Positions 32,470 to 41,154 are shown, counted from the stretch's first letter. The stretch is DNA of 42,984 bases from JAKFFN01 sp964444305 (GCA_964444305.1 CAYUGQ010000007.1:1-42984), one strand, 5' to 3'. Notes: a model not told the origin generated them from the letters alone. Numbers and translations are program-made.

Positions 32470-34080
32470 ATGAACGACCAATCCCGCGCCAAAGTAGTAC
32501 TAATAGCCAACACCATAGCTTTTGCCATCTGCTTTGCCTGCTGGATGATGAATGCAGTCCTCATCACCTTTCTCGTCACTAACGGCCTATTCGACTGGAC
32601 GTCCGGCCAGATGGGAATCCTGCTGGCAACGCCGGTCCTCACCGGATCTCTCCTTCGACTTCCCGTAGGTATGCTTGCAGATAAATATGGCGGCCGAATC
32701 ATCTATGCACTTCTCATGCTTCTGGCAGCCGGCGCTTTGTTCTTAAACTCCTTCGCCAATACCTACACTCACTTCCTGCTCGCCGCACTGGGATTTGGAC
32801 TATCAGGAGCCTCCTTCGCTGTTGGCGTAGCTTATACCTCTGTCTGGTTTCCCAAAGAAAAGCAGGGAACAGCTCTCGGCATTTTTGGAATGGGAAACGC
32901 TGGCACAGCCTTAACCCTGATGTTTGCTCCGACCCTCTTGAACATTCTCACAAACAACGCCGAAAACCTCGACGGCTGGCGCAATCTCCCACGAGTCTAC
33001 GCCATCATCCTGGCCATAACAGCGGTAGTATTCTATTTCGTAACCTACTCAAAGAAACCTCCCGCCTCTGGCCGCACTTTCTTACAACGAATGCAGCCTC
33101 TGAAGCAGATGCGCGTGTGGCGTTTCGGGATATACTATGCCTTATTGTTCGGCGGGTTCGTCGCACTATCCAACTGGCTCGTTCCGTATTACGTCCGCGC
33201 TTATGGACTTACCCTCGCTGTTGCCGGATTTTACGCCACAGTCTTCTCTCTTCCCTCAGGTTTATTCCGCGCAGTAGGGGGGTGGCTCAGTGACCGCTTT
33301 GGCGCTCGCAGCGTGATGTACATCGTCCTCATCACCTGCTCCCTCGTCAGCTTCGCCATGTTCTTTCCGAAAATGGATATCATTACTCCCGGCGAAGGAA
33401 TCCAGGCCAAAGCCGCCGGAACAATCATCCAGCGTACGGACCGCGAAATCCACGTCCGCCAGGACCTGACCGATCGAGTCGATGTCTACACTCTGCAGGG
33501 AACTCCGCCGCCAGATTTTAGCGGCACCACCGCCTCCGAACGAGATCAGCGTTTTACCTTCGTACCCCAGCGCCATAGCTGGCAAGAGTGGATGGGCAAA
33601 ACCATTCAGAATCCCGACGGCACAACGAGCTATCGCAGGTACGAAACCGGGGATAAAATAGGACAGCGCGAGCTCCTTGCTCGTGGCTCCACTCATATAT
33701 ATTTCCAGGCAAACGTCTACGTTTTCACCGGTCTCGTCCTCATAATGGGCATGGCCATGGGAATTGGTATGGCCGCTGTCTATAAACACATCCCCACTTA
33801 TTTCCCCGATGATGTCGGCCTCGTAGGCGGTCTCGTCGGAGTAATCGGTGGCCTCGGGGGTTTTCTGTTTCCCATGATCTTCGGATGGCTGCTTTCCGCC
33901 ACGGGTGTATGGACTACCTGCTGGGTATTTCTCTTCCTCGTCTCGGTCGGCTGCCTGATCTGGATGCAACTCGCACTGCGCAGACAGATGAAAAGTCACG
34001 CGCCTCATCTACTGCACCATCTCGACGACCATCAGGTACACGACCATTCACCTCCCCCGGGAACGAACCATCCGAATTAA
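32470..34080 (+). CDS. narK: NarK-type nitrate/nitrite transporter (MFS) with a large outer loop
   Basis: 536 residues with 12 membrane helices of the major facilitator superfamily. The nitrate/nitrite porter signature GIFGMGNAGTALTLMFAP lies at about 138-155. The repeated loop motifs DKYGGR and DRFGAR stand after helices 2 and 8. Between helices 9 and 10 is a soluble insert of about 110 residues (about 301-412), predicted to face the periplasm. The C-terminal tail is His-rich. It should bring in nitrate or exchange it for nitrite. AGGGG precedes the ATG. It ends overlapping the mobA reading frame. Confidence 0.93.
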   Translation: MNDQSRAKVVLIANTIAFAICFACWMMNAVLITFLVTNGLFDWTSGQMGILLATPVLTGSLLRLPVGMLADKYGGRIIYALLMLLAAGALFLNSFANTYTHFLLAALGFGLSGASFAVGVAYTSVWFPKEKQGTALGIFGMGNAGTALTLMFAPTLLNILTNNAENLDGWRNLPRVYAIILAITAVVFYFVTYSKKPPASGRTFLQRMQPLKQMRVWRFGIYYALLFGGFVALSNWLVPYYVRAYGLTLAVAGFYATVFSLPSGLFRAVGGWLSDRFGARSVMYIVLITCSLVSFAMFFPKMDIITPGEGIQAKAAGTIIQRTDREIHVRQDLTDRVDVYTLQGTPPPDFSGTTASERDQRFTFVPQRHSWQEWMGKTIQNPDGTTSYRRYETGDKIGQRELLARGSTHIYFQANVYVFTGLVLIMGMAMGIGMAAVYKHIPTYFPDDVGLVGGLVGVIGGLGGFLFPMIFGWLLSATGVWTTCWVFLFLVSVGCLIWMQLALRRQMKSHAPHLLHHLDDHQVHDHSPPPGTNHPN

Positions 34081-34720
34081 AGCCGCCGTACTCGCGGGGG
34101 GGCAAAGCTCCCGTATGGGCACTGACAAAGCAGCATTAAAAGCCGGTGGACGAACCTTCCTTGAGGCCTCAGTCGCGGCCGCAGTAGCAGCAGAGTTACC
34201 CGTATTAATCATCGGCCGACAAACAACCGAGCTTCCTCAGTTGCTGACAACTTCAAGCCCCGGAATCACAGCAACCCCCGACGATACCCCCGGCCTTGGC
34301 CCTGTTGGCGGTTTGGTGACCGCCTTGCGGCTATGCGATTCCGATGAAGCTGTTCTTCTTCTTCCCTGCGATACCCCCTCCATCAAAGCTGACCATATCC
34401 ATTGGATCACCCGCCAGGCTGAAACCCACCTGACCGATCCCATCAGCCCATTCGACGCCCTCATCCCAGTCCGGACTTTCCATAGGCGCTCGGACTCCCA
34501 GACCGAACCCCTCTTCGCTATTTATAAACAAAGCGTGCTGCCTGTCGCCGAAAAGCATCTCACCTCCGGACGCCGGTCCATGCTGGGCCTCCTCCGCAAA
34601 ATATCCTGCAAATATATCGCGCTGGATCCCAGTTGTGCAGACGCCGTCTCAGACATAGATTCGCCGCAAGACCTAAACGGTTTGAACGACCAATCGTATT
34701 CGAAACAGCATCCACATTAA
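34076..34720 (+). CDS. mobA: Molybdenum cofactor guanylyltransferase MobA, apparently without a standard start codon
   Basis: About 214 residues if started at ATT (34076-34078), which overlaps the narK TAA by one base. The conserved nucleotide-binding N-terminus AAVLAGGQSSRMGTDKAAL is complete only upstream of the first in-frame ATG (34115). That ATG would delete the LAGG motif. No ATG, GTG, TTG or CTG occurs in frame between the upstream stop at 33989 and 34115. Later motifs are LLPCDTPSI, EPLFAIYK and DIDSPQDL. MobA attaches GMP to make the MGD cofactor needed by the catalytic subunit. An ATT or ATC start or a base error near the junction are the alternatives. Confidence 0.88.
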   Translation: MKAAVLAGGQSSRMGTDKAALKAGGRTFLEASVAAAVAAELPVLIIGRQTTELPQLLTTSSPGITATPDDTPGLGPVGGLVTALRLCDSDEAVLLLPCDTPSIKADHIHWITRQAETHLTDPISPFDALIPVRTFHRRSDSQTEPLFAIYKQSVLPVAEKHLTSGRRSMLGLLRKISCKYIALDPSCADAVSDIDSPQDLNGLNDQSYSKQHPH

Positions 34721-34814
34721 ATATTAGATGAAAACGAAAACTATTTAATTTCAAACCATTACGCAACTGCGAGCGGTACCAGTTCTTATCAATCGTCCTT
34801 TTGACAGGGGTAAC

Positions 34815-35835
34815 ATGATTTTCCGGCTTTTAAATTTTTTGACTATAATCTGCTGCGTGACGGCAGCTCCCGCCCAAACCATTATCGTTGATAACGCCAC
34901 CCCTCAGTTTACCGTGGAGTTAGGCAGTTGGCAAACCGGGACAGCCACTGGAGAAAAATACGGACCAGGCTATCGTTTTGCCAGTCAAGCGCATCCGGCG
35001 TCACTGCCCGCGCCCGTTTTACCCCAAACCTCCCTCTCGACGGCTACTACTATGTAAGCGTCTGGTACAATGTCGGCCCGAATCGCGCCATCAATGCACC
35101 CTACACCACCCACAGGGCCAATGAAACCCGAACGATTCGCGTTGACCAGCAACAAAATGGCGGTCAATGGGTTTACATCGGCCAAAAATATTTTAACGCC
35201 GGAACCGGCGGTTCCGTTTCCATAGCCAACGACGCTGAACCAAGTGTAGTTATGGCTGACGTTTCGCTCCCCAGGTTTACACCAACAGCCTGAACACTTT
35301 CAGGTCCGTGCTTGCCACAAACTTCCACCTCACCCACGGCCGAGGAGTCGTCGCGGGCATACAAAACTATCTGACCGGACAAACCATCAACGGAGTTATC
35401 GATCAGATCGTGGAAGCTCGAAACCAAGGAGCCTTGGGAAATATCATCTACCACTACGGCGGCTTTTCATCAACCGACCTGACAACTCTGAAAAATCTTG
35501 CCTACCCTCAGAAAGCGCCTATTCCCGACATGCCCTGGCTGTCCAATCCCACTGATGCCATCATAGTCGACAATGTCACAGGCCCTAATAACGAGGTTCT
35601 CGTCGACGTACAACTTCGGCGAAACAGCTCCAACTACACCTGGCTCAGCGGCAGCGACGGATTCTATGCGATGCTGAAAGTCCCTGCAAACCAGACAATT
35701 ACTCTCTCCACCCATGCAAACACCTATGGACACCCCCAGCGCACCATATCTGTACCGGCCCTGCAACCCGGCGAGGTCCGCCGCGTCAACATCCAACTGG
35801 GTGTATCAAATGTAGAAGACTGGGCGCTGTACTAA
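34815..35835 (+). pseudogene. Decayed exported protein: golvesin-like domain joined to the end of a glycosyl-hydrolase-10-like domain
   Basis: Three reading frames carry consecutive parts of one protein. Frame one (34815 to about 35000) gives a signal peptide ending in APAQ and the start of a golvesin C-terminal-like domain. The second frame (about 35000-35265) continues it (VTARARFTPNLPLDGYYYVSVWY). The third (about 35270-35835) starts at QVYTNSLNTF and contains GRGVVAGIQNYLTGQTI and a beta domain. Both shifts equal a loss of one base. The third part resembles only the last strands of a GHL10 barrel, so most of that domain seems deleted; this is an inference. AGGGG precedes the ATG. Sequencing error is possible for the shifts but not for the missing barrel. 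Confidence 0.65.
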
Positions 35836-35881
35836 CAGCCCCAGTCGCACTACTCCTCAGATAAGCTTAGAAGCCGGAGCC

Positions 35882-36712
35882 TTAAAGAAGTCCGGAAACC
35901 ATCTGGGTCGTATGAGGCCGGCGAAGCTTGCGAATAGCAGCCCGTTCCACCCGGCGCACACCTTCCTGGCTCATGCCCACCACCTTGCTCGTATTCCGCA
36001 GGCTGAGGCCCTTGCCACTTTCAAAACCAAAACGCAGGCGAAGCACCTGTTGCTCCCGGTCGCTCAATGTCGATAAGGCTTCACGTACCTTGTCAACCTG
36101 CTCCTGAGCAAGACTGTGATCCAGGGCCGTCACACTGTTCTCGTCCGGAATACGGTTCAGCAACTGCATCCCTTCTTCATCCATCTCCGCATCCAGAGAA
36201 AGCACAGATTCCCGCATAGCCAGATACTGTTCCATCTGATCGACGTCCGTTTCCAGCAAATGAGCCAGTTCCTCCGCCGAAGGCGCACGGCCATGTTCCG
36301 CCGTAAAATTGCTAATACTTTCGTTCAAATGCCCCAGGAAGCGAGATTTACGGATAGGCAGACGAATCACATTCCCATGCTTCCGCACCGCCATCTGAAT
36401 GGCCTGACGAATCCAAAACGCCGCATAAGTCGAAAACCGGAAACCCTTACGATAATCAAATTTTTCAACCACCTCAAGCAGGCCAATATTACCCTCTTGA
36501 ATCAGGTCCGGCAGGGGCACCCCTCGCCCGGAGAATTGCAGCGCGATCTTAATCACAAATCGCAAATTAGCTTCAACGATTTCCTGCCGGGCAGAAGTAT
36601 CGCCCTGCTCCAACCGGCGAAACAGATCCAATTCTTCCTGACGGGTCAGCACGCTCTTCCGGGCGACCTCTTTCAGGTACAGTTTCATATCTTCATTTAA
36701 ATTGGCTTTCAT
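35882..36712 (-). CDS. RNA polymerase sigma factor, sigma-70 group 2 type
   Basis: 276 residues with regions 1.2 to 4 and no long region 1.1. Region 2 has NLRFVIKIALQF, PLPDLIQEGNIGLLEVVEKFDY and FSTYAAFWIRQAI. Region 3 follows (SAEELAHLLETD). Region 4 is LSDREQQVLRLRFG, then a helix-turn-helix (SLRNTSKVVGMSQEGVRRVERAAIRKL). Size and sequence fit RpoS/RpoH-like alternative factors of the RpoD family rather than the housekeeping factor. The ATG at 36712 has AAGAGGTG upstream, inside a hairpin. It is a single gene. Confidence 0.93.
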   Translation of the reverse strand: MKANLNEDMKLYLKEVARKSVLTRQEELDLFRRLEQGDTSARQEIVEANLRFVIKIALQFSGRGVPLPDLIQEGNIGLLEVVEKFDYRKGFRFSTYAAFWIRQAIQMAVRKHGNVIRLPIRKSRFLGHLNESISNFTAEHGRAPSAEELAHLLETDVDQMEQYLAMRESVLSLDAEMDEEGMQLLNRIPDENSVTALDHSLAQEQVDKVREALSTLSDREQQVLRLRFGFESGKGLSLRNTSKVVGMSQEGVRRVERAAIRKLRRPHTTQMVSGLL

Positions 36713-36714
36713 TG

Positions 36715-36743
36715 TCGGACACCTCTTGCGATAACGTGTCCGA
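36715..36743 (-). promoter_or_regulatory. Hairpin covering the ribosome site of the sigma factor gene
   Basis: On the minus strand TCGGACAC (36743-36736) and GTGTCCGA (36722-36715) form a perfect 8-base stem around a 13-base loop, ending 2 bases before the ATG. The ribosome site AAGAGGTG is partly in the loop and partly in the second arm. It could limit translation or, as DNA, serve as an operator. Confidence 0.55.
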
Positions 36744-36760
36744 TACCTTCTGCAAGGTAT
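36743..36760 (-). promoter_or_regulatory. Second hairpin in the sigma factor leader
   Basis: ATACCTT (36743-36749) and AAGGTAT (36754-36760) are perfect complements with a 4-base CTGC loop. It directly adjoins the hairpin at 36715-36743, sharing the base at 36743. Confidence 0.5.
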
Positions 36761-36772
36761 AAGCCTGATTGT

Positions 36773-36800
36773 AAAATACAGGTAAGCCTAACAGAGTCAA
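36773..36800 (-). promoter_or_regulatory. Candidate sigma-70 promoter of the sigma factor gene
   Basis: On the minus strand TTGACT (36800-36795) and TATTTT (36778-36773) are 16 bases apart. The transcript would start near 36765, so both leader hairpins would be in the RNA. Confidence 0.45.
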
Positions 36801-36915
36801 TGTGCTATTAAATTCCGCTAATACGGAGTGCTGAATAGCTACCAGAAAAGTGAGCGTAAAAACTCACACTGTGCGCGGGAATTCACTCATCCGCGAGATC
36901 TATCATAATTATAGA

Positions 36916-38238
36916 TCAAACCGATTCCGCTGTCTCAGGTTTTTTTTCAATTCCCGGAACCAACAAATCTGGAAACTCCCGAAATACGCTCGCCAATACC
37001 TGCAGGTGTTCCGGCCCAGCCCCCTCAGGGTTATCCGATTCCTTGGGCTCCGCCAGCATAATCAGGGCTTTCGCCCCATTTGGCAAAACCAGCGGCATGA
37101 CCGCAGCCCGGGCGTGGATACTGCCATTCTCACTCCCAGAGATAATCGTCAACTGTTGCGATTCAATAGCTTTGTCCAGGGTCGCCGTATCCCCACGAAT
37201 TTTACCGTCCGCGTCTGTAATAAGACAGCCCATTCCTGAGCTGTGCGCCCGAACTTTAAACGGCCCGTCATTAACCGCCCGAACAATCAGACAAGCCGAT
37301 CTGGCTTCAAAAACATTCGCAATAATATCCAAGACAGCCTCGCTGTTGCGTTGCGATTGTTCCGGCGAAGCTCCTATCAGGCCTTTATAGGCTTTAGCCA
37401 GGGCCATCGTAACCTTCACATCCTGCGCCGAGCCTTCCAATGTCTCGAGACTAACCGCATCAATCTCCGCTCCGGACCGCCCATCAATCTCCCCGTCGGC
37501 AGGAGAGTCCGCCGCCCAGTTTCCATCCTCAGCCGCTTCAAAAGCCCCAATCAAGTCTGCCGGAGGCGAAGTTTCTTCTGTGAGCCGCTCTAACAATTCC
37601 GGATTTTCCATCCTGCCAAGCTGTCCATAATAAAGATTATAAGCGTCCACAAAAGGCCCACGGCAAAGACTAATTAATTCCTGCCCCACCTTCTCCCCGG
37701 TAACATCCCGAATCAATGGCATCCAGTGCAGAAGACGGTTCCCCTCCATGTTCATCTTGATTGGTTCGTTGTTGATAATCAGTTGATTAACAAACGTCGC
37801 AAAAAGTGCCGTAATCGCCCGCACAATCCCGCTAAGCGTTAAAAGTTTATCTTCTGGCTGCGACTCTCGCTCCTGGTCAGAATCATCCAACAGCTTAAAA
37901 CCAGCCTCTTTCAGATCCTTAGCCACCCGCCGGGTCAGCTCATGGGGCGGAATAATCTCCACAGCGGCCAGCGTTCGACCGCTACTGTCCAGGCGTAATT
38001 TTTCGACCGAAAAACCGTTTCGCTCCAAAAAGTTACGCACGATGGTCTCCTCCTCGGAATCCAGGTGATCCGCCGTACCCAGCACCATAAGCGTGGATTC
38101 CCCCATCTCTTGCAACTCCGCAAAAAAGAGCCCCTGCTCCACCAGGTATTTCCCATCCCGCTCTGCCTGCGCCAACTCTGATTGTAAATCGCGAATCTTA
38201 CGGCGCAATTGCCAGGATTTCTTATCAAACCATCCCAT
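36916..38238 (-). CDS. Cytoplasmic protein with N-terminal coiled coil and C-terminal GAF-like domain
   Basis: 440 residues from the ATG at 38238, which has GGAG upstream; a longer in-frame start at 38304 has none. Residues 5-35 form a short coiled coil (QLRRKIRDLQSELAQAERDG). A mixed region with acidic linker follows to about 255. The last 170 residues look GAF-like (SEAVLDIIANVFEARSACLIV ... RAAVMPLVLPNGAKALIML). No kinase, cyclase or DNA-binding motif is visible. Function is unknown; sensing a small ligand or protein partner is possible. It is divergent from holB, with 213 bases between them holding no clear promoter. Confidence 0.72.
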   Translation of the reverse strand: MGWFDKKSWQLRRKIRDLQSELAQAERDGKYLVEQGLFFAELQEMGESTLMVLGTADHLDSEEETIVRNFLERNGFSVEKLRLDSSGRTLAAVEIIPPHELTRRVAKDLKEAGFKLLDDSDQERESQPEDKLLTLSGIVRAITALFATFVNQLIINNEPIKMNMEGNRLLHWMPLIRDVTGEKVGQELISLCRGPFVDAYNLYYGQLGRMENPELLERLTEETSPPADLIGAFEAAEDGNWAADSPADGEIDGRSGAEIDAVSLETLEGSAQDVKVTMALAKAYKGLIGASPEQSQRNSEAVLDIIANVFEARSACLIVRAVNDGPFKVRAHSSGMGCLITDADGKIRGDTATLDKAIESQQLTIISGSENGSIHARAAVMPLVLPNGAKALIMLAEPKESDNPEGAGPEHLQVLASVFREFPDLLVPGIEKKPETAESV

Positions 38239-38451
38239 TACACAACTCCGAGGTGCCTGTTTAAACTCAACCCACCCTACAAACCACACACCTACGCAGG
38301 GCATAAGCTATCAAGATGCATTCCTTAAGGTTTGTAAATCTGTATCTTAAAGAAGAAGCAGCCTCTAAACCAATAGTATAGAACGTTTTCACATTGACGT
38401 GACGTTTCGCGCCATCCACCACAACCAGATGAAGAGGACAAAGCGGGCCTG

Positions 38452-39528
38452 ATGACCCGGAAGATTTCGCCACAGGAGCATTCCTTTGCCAGCCTGGCGG
38501 GCCATGATGCTGCAAAAGCCTACCTGCAGCAGGCCCTGCAAAGCGATCTGTTACCCCATGCCCTACTCTTTCACGGCCCCGCCGGGGTAGGGAAGTTGTC
38601 CATGGCATTCTCTGTCATCAAACACATTAACTGCCGTGACGACAGCCCTCCCGCATGTAAATGCGACATATGCCGTAAGATCAGCGAATCGAAATTCGCA
38701 GATGTCCTTGTGGTAGAACCACGCGGCGCGACAGGACAAATCACCCTGAACGGCTGGCGCCCCGGCAAAGACGATCCAGACAACCTCCAATACTACCGCT
38801 TCATCGAATCCCGCCCCCTCGAGGGAGCCCGGAAAGTTCTGATTCTCCGTCACGCCGAACGCATGAACGTTGCCTTCGCAAACTACATCCTGAAACTCAT
38901 GGAAGAGCCACCGTCCTATCTGTCCCTCATCCTCATATCCAACAGGAAAAACGATCTTCTCGCCACCATTCGGTCCCGGTGCGCCCCAGTCAAGTTAAGC
39001 CCGTTAACCATCGACGAAATGCGCGCTTATGCCTCCGATCGCAGTCTCAATCCCGACGCCCCGGATGTTGCCACCGCCCTGCGCCAGTGTGAAGGTCGAC
39101 CTGGCCTCCTGGCCGAACGCCTGGGAAGTTCCGACGAAGCCGATCAGCAAGACCTCGCTAAAGCCATGCTCAGCTTCAGAAAATATGGGTTCGTATCCGT
39201 TTTCCGTGTCGCCTCAGATCTTATTGGTCTGGGTGAAGCCGCTGGCAGTGACGCCGCATCCCGTTTCGAACTGACCCTCCAACACATAACCAACTGGTTC
39301 CGCGATTCCCTGCTGGTCCTCATGGAAGCCGATAAAAATGGCCAGATGCTGGCCTATCCCGCCCTTCGTCCTCAAGTCACTGAATTCGCCTCCGGCCTTG
39401 ATACAAGGCGCGTTCTGGAGGCAACAGATGCTATTGGGCGCTATAGAAGTCTGGCCAGACGCCAGATTGACAAGAATTATGCACTTGAATGTTTGCTGAT
39501 GGAGATTGGACGTATCGTACGTGGCTAA
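38452..39528 (+). CDS. holB: DNA polymerase III subunit delta'
   Basis: 358 residues, AAA+ clamp-loader type. A Walker A-like motif GPAGVGKLS is at 42-50. A four-Cys zinc module follows (Cys61, Cys69, Cys71, Cys74). The sensor region ILKLMEEPPSYLSLILISN and the SRC motif (TIRSRC) are present. Delta' is the stator of the clamp loader. The Walker A residues are well preserved; in E. coli delta' they are degenerate. Hence a DnaX-like activity cannot be excluded, but the zinc module and size fit HolB. The next gene, ppa, follows after 39 bases. Confidence 0.87.
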   Translation: MTRKISPQEHSFASLAGHDAAKAYLQQALQSDLLPHALLFHGPAGVGKLSMAFSVIKHINCRDDSPPACKCDICRKISESKFADVLVVEPRGATGQITLNGWRPGKDDPDNLQYYRFIESRPLEGARKVLILRHAERMNVAFANYILKLMEEPPSYLSLILISNRKNDLLATIRSRCAPVKLSPLTIDEMRAYASDRSLNPDAPDVATALRQCEGRPGLLAERLGSSDEADQQDLAKAMLSFRKYGFVSVFRVASDLIGLGEAAGSDAASRFELTLQHITNWFRDSLLVLMEADKNGQMLAYPALRPQVTEFASGLDTRRVLEATDAIGRYRSLARRQIDKNYALECLLMEIGRIVRG

Positions 39529-39567
39529 TCTAACAAGCTTAATTATGGAGAACGGATAAGTAACCCG

Positions 39568-40101
39568 ATGAAATTCGAACAAATCCCTGCCGGACCGGAC
39601 GAACTGCCGGAGATAGTAAACTGCGTGGTCGAGGTGCCCAAAGGTGGCAGCTTGAAATTTGAGTATGACGAAACCTACGAAACCTTCGTACTGGACCGCG
39701 TACTCCACAGCCCGCTGTTTTATCCCTGCGACTACGGATTCATCCCAATGACCCGGTCTGACGACGGTGATCATCTCGACGTCCTCATCGCCGTCACCCT
39801 GCCAAGCTTCCCCGGTGCCGTCATTCCCGCCCGGCCTGTCGGTATGCTGAAGATGGTCGACGACAAAGGACAGGATTATAAGATTCTGGCAGTTCCCGTT
39901 GGTGATCCCCGCTTCAAGGAAGTTGAAAACCTTTGCGATCTCGGCGAACACATTCCCAAAGAAATCCATCACTTCTTCGAGATCTATAAGACCCTCGAAA
40001 AGAAAACCGTAAATGTAGTCGGATGGAGCGATGCTGCTGAGGCGAAAGCCGAAGTGCTCCGCTGCAAAGAGATGTTTGAAAAAACAAAAAGTCAGGGATA
40101 A
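39568..40101 (+). CDS. ppa: Inorganic pyrophosphatase, family I
   Basis: 177 residues, usual for bacterial Ppa. Conserved positions include VPKGGSLKFEYD, FYPCDYGFIP and DDGDHLDVL (metal-binding Asp residues), then a D-K-containing KMVDDKGQD and VPVGDPRF. It hydrolyses PPi in the cytoplasm and so pulls DNA and protein synthesis forward. It follows holB and precedes an exported protein by 10 bases, probably all co-transcribed. Confidence 0.96.
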   Translation: MKFEQIPAGPDELPEIVNCVVEVPKGGSLKFEYDETYETFVLDRVLHSPLFYPCDYGFIPMTRSDDGDHLDVLIAVTLPSFPGAVIPARPVGMLKMVDDKGQDYKILAVPVGDPRFKEVENLCDLGEHIPKEIHHFFEIYKTLEKKTVNVVGWSDAAEAKAEVLRCKEMFEKTKSQG

Positions 40102-40111
40102 AGGAAGAGCG

Positions 40112-41077
40112 ATGGTTTTTGGTGCTGTTGGTAAACGTAGTCATGCTAAAATTCGGCGCGCGAGCGTAGTCGTTGCCTTTTCACTTCTCGGCACGGTGGC
40201 AGCTTTCGGTCAGGCTGTTGTCACCCTGACTCAGGCGGAAATTGCCGGCCTTATGGCGGCAGCCTGCGGTCCTCAGGCCACCATGCCAAAACAGGTTCAT
40301 GTGCATCGAAACGACGCCGGAAACATGCTATACATCGTAGCCTCCGGCCAGGCCGAAGCCCTCATCTATGCCCAGCAACAGGCATGCAACCCTTTATCTC
40401 CCGAAACCATCGACATCTGGCGGAGGGCCAGCGACGGTGCGGTCACCGCCCAGCTTGCAACCCGCTTTGAGGGCCAGCGCTTGATTGTGGAAGGCAACCC
40501 CGACGGCGTCAGCGCACGACATTTCGACGTCTCCGACGGTGGCGAATATATGGTGGTCTCCCATGGCGAGGTCAGCAGTGTCAGCCCCGTTGCCCGTCCA
40601 TACATGCGTACGATTGAACTTCAGATGGATGCCCGTCGTGTCTTCATGCGTCGCGACGGCGGATTATTGGTGGTGGGCAGCAATAAAGCCTCAAATCGCC
40701 TCGAAGCCGTCCCCGTCCTCATGCAGAGTGGAGCTGCCGTTGCCGCAGAACCCATCCCAGTTCCCGGCGTCCCCGCCGGCGTTCTGGTACTCGATTACAA
40801 TCCCCAGACAGACGAACTGCTCCTCGGCGGCCAGGATGCCACCGGCGCAACATCATTTGCCATTGCGAACCTCTCCACCGGACAAGGCCGGGTCGTTCCC
40901 AATGCCAAACCCGGTGCCGTGACAGCCCTGTTTATCCAGGATCATGCCCTCGCCGCACGACTGAACGGACAGCCGGTTCCGCCTCCATCGGCTCCTGCTA
41001 ATACCCCCGGGCAATCAGCCCGCCCTGAAGGTGGACGCTCAAACCTGAATCCCCTCAACTGGTTCGGTCGCAGATAA
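40112..41077 (+). CDS. Exported protein of unknown function
   Basis: 321 residues from the ATG at 40112, which has AAGGAAGAG directly upstream; the longer frame to 40031 runs inside ppa. A long signal peptide has a basic start (GKRSHAKIRRAS), a hydrophobic core and AAFGQ near residue 36. The mature part is made of short beta segments (MLYIVASGQ, RLIVEGNPDG, GLLVVGSNK, LVLDYNPQTDELLLGGQD). This pattern resembles beta-propeller blades, but I do not recognise the family. The tail is Pro/Ser-rich and ends in LNPLNWFGRR. It is the last gene before a strong terminator. Confidence 0.8.
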   Translation: MVFGAVGKRSHAKIRRASVVVAFSLLGTVAAFGQAVVTLTQAEIAGLMAAACGPQATMPKQVHVHRNDAGNMLYIVASGQAEALIYAQQQACNPLSPETIDIWRRASDGAVTAQLATRFEGQRLIVEGNPDGVSARHFDVSDGGEYMVVSHGEVSSVSPVARPYMRTIELQMDARRVFMRRDGGLLVVGSNKASNRLEAVPVLMQSGAAVAAEPIPVPGVPAGVLVLDYNPQTDELLLGGQDATGATSFAIANLSTGQGRVVPNAKPGAVTALFIQDHALAARLNGQPVPPPSAPANTPGQSARPEGGRSNLNPLNWFGRR

Positions 41078-41113
41078 TAATCTCTGCCAGCCAGACCACT
41101 TAAATAAAATCCA

Positions 41114-41154
41114 AAAAACCACCGGCCAGCTTGCCTGACCGGTGGTTTTTCTTT
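41114..41154 (+). terminator. Bidirectional Rho-independent terminator
   Basis: Twelve-base arms (AAAAACCACCGG at 41114-41125 and CCGGTGGTTTTT at 41139-41150) enclose a 13-base loop. T residues follow on the plus strand. The A run on the other side gives a T tail on the minus strand too, serving the convergent gene that ends at 41200. Confidence 0.9.

Noticed and set aside
34115..34720. Short mobA from the ATG at 34115.
   Set aside because: It would remove the essential LAGG nucleotide-binding motif that is encoded in frame upstream.
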